Origin: Variovorax ginsengisoli
Lineage (GTDB): Bacteria; Pseudomonadota; Gammaproteobacteria; Burkholderiales; Burkholderiaceae_C
Direction: 5' to 3'
Length of the DNA stretch: 64,000 nt
NCBI RefSeq assembly: GCF_030811835.1
Contig: NZ_JAUSRO010000014.1
Location: forward strand, 62,001 to 126,000
Each line of letters opens with the position of its first letter. The first letter of the stretch is position 1. The translations under genes were made by a program, and so were the position numbers. A model generated the notes under the pieces. That model was not told where the DNA came from. It made no database searches and saw only the letters and a list, made by a program, of their open reading frames with translations. Below, one piece after another: positions 62,251-64,000 of the stretch.

Positions 62251-63159
62251 ATGCACTTCCACTGGAACGCGCTCATCTACTTTCGAGAGGCTGCGCAAAA
62301 AAAATCCATGCGCAAGGCCGCCGAATCGCTCGACATCACACCCTCGGCCGTCAATCGGCAAATCATCAAGCTCGAGGCGCAGATGAAGTGTCAGCTCTTC
62401 GAGCGCAGCGCCGAGGGCGTGAGCCTGACCGCTGCGGGAGAAACCTTCTATCGCTATGTGCAACAGACGCATCACGGCATGGAGCGGATGCTGTCGGAAA
62501 TCGAGGACCTGCGAGGCATTCGGCGTGGCCATGTCACGATCGCCTGCGAAGAAGGCTTGGGCAAGGACTTTCTGCCGCGCGTGATCGCATCCTTCAGCGA
62601 ACAATATCCGGGGGTCAGCTTCAGCATCAAGGTGACGGACATGCCGAGCATCACAGAGGGTGTTGCGCAAGGCGAATACGATATCGGCCTGGCCTTCGAC
62701 CCCCTTCCTCATCCGCAGGTGCAGCGGCGCAAACAGGTATCGGTGTCGATCGGCGTCGTGATGCTTCCCGCGCACCGGCTCTCGATGCGCAAGTCGCTAC
62801 GGCTCGCCGACTTGGTGGGCGAGCCGCTGATCATTCCAGATGGCGGCTATGCGATTCGCCAGATGCTCGACCGGCAGTTTGCCAACGAGTCGTCAAAGCC
62901 GCTGTCGATGCGCGTCGAATCCAACTCGTTCGAGACCATCAACGCCCTGGTGAAGATGGGTATGGGGAGCGCCGTACGCACCCGCGTCGGCATCCTGGGC
63001 GAACTCGAACGCAGTGAACTCGTCTTTGTTCCGCTCACAGACGCGGGCATGCACACCGACACCATCGCGATATGCACGAAGCGTCGGCGCCCTCTGCCAG
63101 TTGCCCCATCGATCTTGATCGAGCGCCTGATCTCCGGCCTGTCGGTGTTGGCGGGCTGA
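62251..63159 (+). CDS. LysR-type regulator of the ureide/BMP operon
   Basis: LTTR of 302 residues: N-terminal HTH (KSMRKAAESLDITPSAVNRQI, about 18-38) and a two-lobed effector domain (RRGHVTIACEEGLGKDFLP; KMGMGSAVRTRVGIL). It is divergent from the second BMP gene with 184 bp between starts. It is expected to regulate that operon; the inducer may be a purine or ureide intermediate. ATG 62251 directly precedes the HTH; upstream in-frame starts would add a non-homologous extension. Confidence 0.87.
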   Translation: MHFHWNALIYFREAAQKKSMRKAAESLDITPSAVNRQIIKLEAQMKCQLFERSAEGVSLTAAGETFYRYVQQTHHGMERMLSEIEDLRGIRRGHVTIACEEGLGKDFLPRVIASFSEQYPGVSFSIKVTDMPSITEGVAQGEYDIGLAFDPLPHPQVQRRKQVSVSIGVVMLPAHRLSMRKSLRLADLVGEPLIIPDGGYAIRQMLDRQFANESSKPLSMRVESNSFETINALVKMGMGSAVRTRVGILGELERSELVFVPLTDAGMHTDTIAICTKRRRPLPVAPSILIERLISGLSVLAG

Positions 63160-63249
63160 TGATCAGGCGCCAAGCGCAATGGGTGAGCATGAGCGTCATT
63201 GTGCAAACGACCGGGCATGCCCCCCACTCTGGCAATGAGACTCTGACAA

Positions 63250-63282
63250 GAAAAAAACACCTGGGCATTTCTGCGCCAAGTG
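63250..63282 (-). terminator. Intrinsic terminator for tRNA-Lys
   Basis: On the minus strand CACTTGG and CCAGGTG pair over 7 bp (one G-U), followed directly by seven T. It starts 20 nt after the tRNA 3' end. Confidence 0.85.
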
Positions 63283-63301
63283 CTTGATTCATAACTGAAT
63301 T

Positions 63302-63377
63302 TGGTGGGACGTGCGGGGGTCGAACCCACGACAAACGGATTAAAAGTCCGCTGCTCTACCGACTGAGCTAACGTCCC
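63302..63377 (-). tRNA. tRNA-Lys (anticodon TTT)
   Basis: Standard 76-nt tRNA with encoded CCA. The acceptor GGGACGT pairs with ACGTCCC. The anticodon loop reads CTTTTAA. The D-arm GCTCAGTCGGTAGAGC and T-loop GTTCGAACC are intact. Confidence 0.98.
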
Positions 63378-63423
63378 CGATCTCACTCTTTGTTCGCTGG
63401 CGTCAATCCAGCAAAGCCATAGA

Positions 63424-64000
63424 TTATAGCGTGCTTTTGAGCGCAATCCGGTCCATCAACCAACCGGCCGCACATTGCCCAAAGGTCGCGGTGACGCTGA
63501 CCACCGAGCCGTAGCCATGGCAGTTGAGCGATCCATCGCCTTCGATGGCGCATGAAGCGTCCGGGGGCGCCACGCTTTCACGGCTGAAGACGCAGGCTAC
63601 GCCCATTCGTTTGCCGTCGCGCGGCGCGCCATGGGCCTTGCGCAACCGCTGGCGCATTTGGGCCATGAGCGGGTCGTGCGTCACGCTAGCGATGTCGTCG
63701 ATCTCGACCTTGTGGGCATGCCGTTTGCCCCCGGCGGCACCCACGGTGATGAACGGCGTGCGCGTGGCACGCGCCCAGACGGCCATGGCCATCTTGGCAC
63801 GCACTTGGTCGCACGCGTCGACCAGCCCATCCAACGGCCCGTTCGCCGCGACAGCGGAGGCCAGAATCTGCTGCCAGTTGTCGGCATCGACGAAATCTTC
63901 GACCGTGAAGACCTGACAACCTGCGTGGATGTGCCCGATGCGCTCACGCATGGCCTCGGTTTTCGCCTGCCCGACGGTGATGTCCAGCGCGTGAATCTGG
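63424..64000 (-). CDS. tcdA: tRNA threonylcarbamoyladenosine dehydratase TcdA (5' part outside window)
   Basis: E1-like (ThiF/MoeB family) protein that cyclises t6A37 in ANN-decoding tRNAs. Only the C-terminal 191 codons are present. Clear TcdA features: VFTVEDFVDADNW, a VDACDQVRAKMAM stretch, TVGAAGGKRHAHKVEIDDIA, the VACVFSRE segment and CHGYGSVVSVTATFG near the end. The N-terminal ATP-binding loop lies beyond base 64000. It is upstream of tRNA-Lys, itself a t6A-modified tRNA; that may be chance. Confidence 0.92.
   Translation of the reverse strand, partial: QIHALDITVGQAKTEAMRERIGHIHAGCQVFTVEDFVDADNWQQILASAVAANGPLDGLVDACDQVRAKMAMAVWARATRTPFITVGAAGGKRHAHKVEIDDIASVTHDPLMAQMRQRLRKAHGAPRDGKRMGVACVFSRESVAPPDASCAIEGDGSLNCHGYGSVVSVTATFGQCAAGWLMDRIALKSTL

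Overview
The window is high-GC, densely coded DNA with short intergenic gaps, many 4-bp ATGA/GTGA gene overlaps and frequent GTG/TTG starts. The gene content (2-aminoethylphosphonate cassette, dapC-dapD-dapE-prmB row, stand-alone CysB, HxlR and LysR regulators, Sel1-type T6SS immunity lipoproteins) suggests a Burkholderiales chromosome, most likely Comamonadaceae and Variovorax-like. This assignment comes from gene content and style, not from a database search. No insertion sequence, CRISPR array, rRNA operon or replication origin was seen, and no gene-free stretch exceeds 300 bases.

Layout. 1-5737: phosphonate uptake genes phnS-phnT-phnU (minus strand, phnU cut by the window edge), divergent from a GntR regulator, a PhnZ-like HD oxygenase and an EamA membrane protein. 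5734-13279: argE, an EamA exporter, an AlaX-type editing protein, an AraC regulator, a large PLP arginine/lysine/ornithine decarboxylase and an NfeD/stomatin pair. 13303-16995: tRNA-Ser(GGA), small hypothetical genes and a nitroreductase/SnoaL pair facing an HxlR regulator. 17015-25741: a branched-chain amino-acid-type binding lipoprotein, holC-pepA, lptFG with a CbiX-like protein, cysB, a methionine aminotransferase and a DUF3309 peptide.

26055-31239 is a T6SS remnant. A 5' vgrG fragment is joined out of frame to the 3' part of a phospholipase-D effector, followed by two tandem immunity-type Sel1 lipoproteins. The second lipoprotein lacks an in-frame block of exactly 492 nt. 31249-44217 is housekeeping: hrpA, argA, dapC-dapD-dapE-prmB, and a YheS-like ABC-F protein with a long leader.

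44318-50895 holds a QseB/QseC-type two-component system convergent with a five-gene operon: thermostable-hemolysin-family protein, adenylate-forming ligase, heme-oxygenase-like diiron oxidase, short-chain dehydrogenase and TPR protein. A near-perfect PmrA-type box lies upstream of the operon. I consider this the best candidate for an undescribed pathway.

50942-63159 carries a PrsW protease pair and then two convergent operons that look like nitrogen scavenging from a purine- or ureide-like compound. The plus-strand operon (BMP binding protein, amidase, ABC ATPase, two permeases) has a textbook sigma-54 promoter. The minus-strand operon encodes a second BMP protein, a flavin oxidoreductase and ureidoglycolate lyase, and diverges from a LysR gene. 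The window ends with tRNA-Lys(TTT) and a truncated tcdA.
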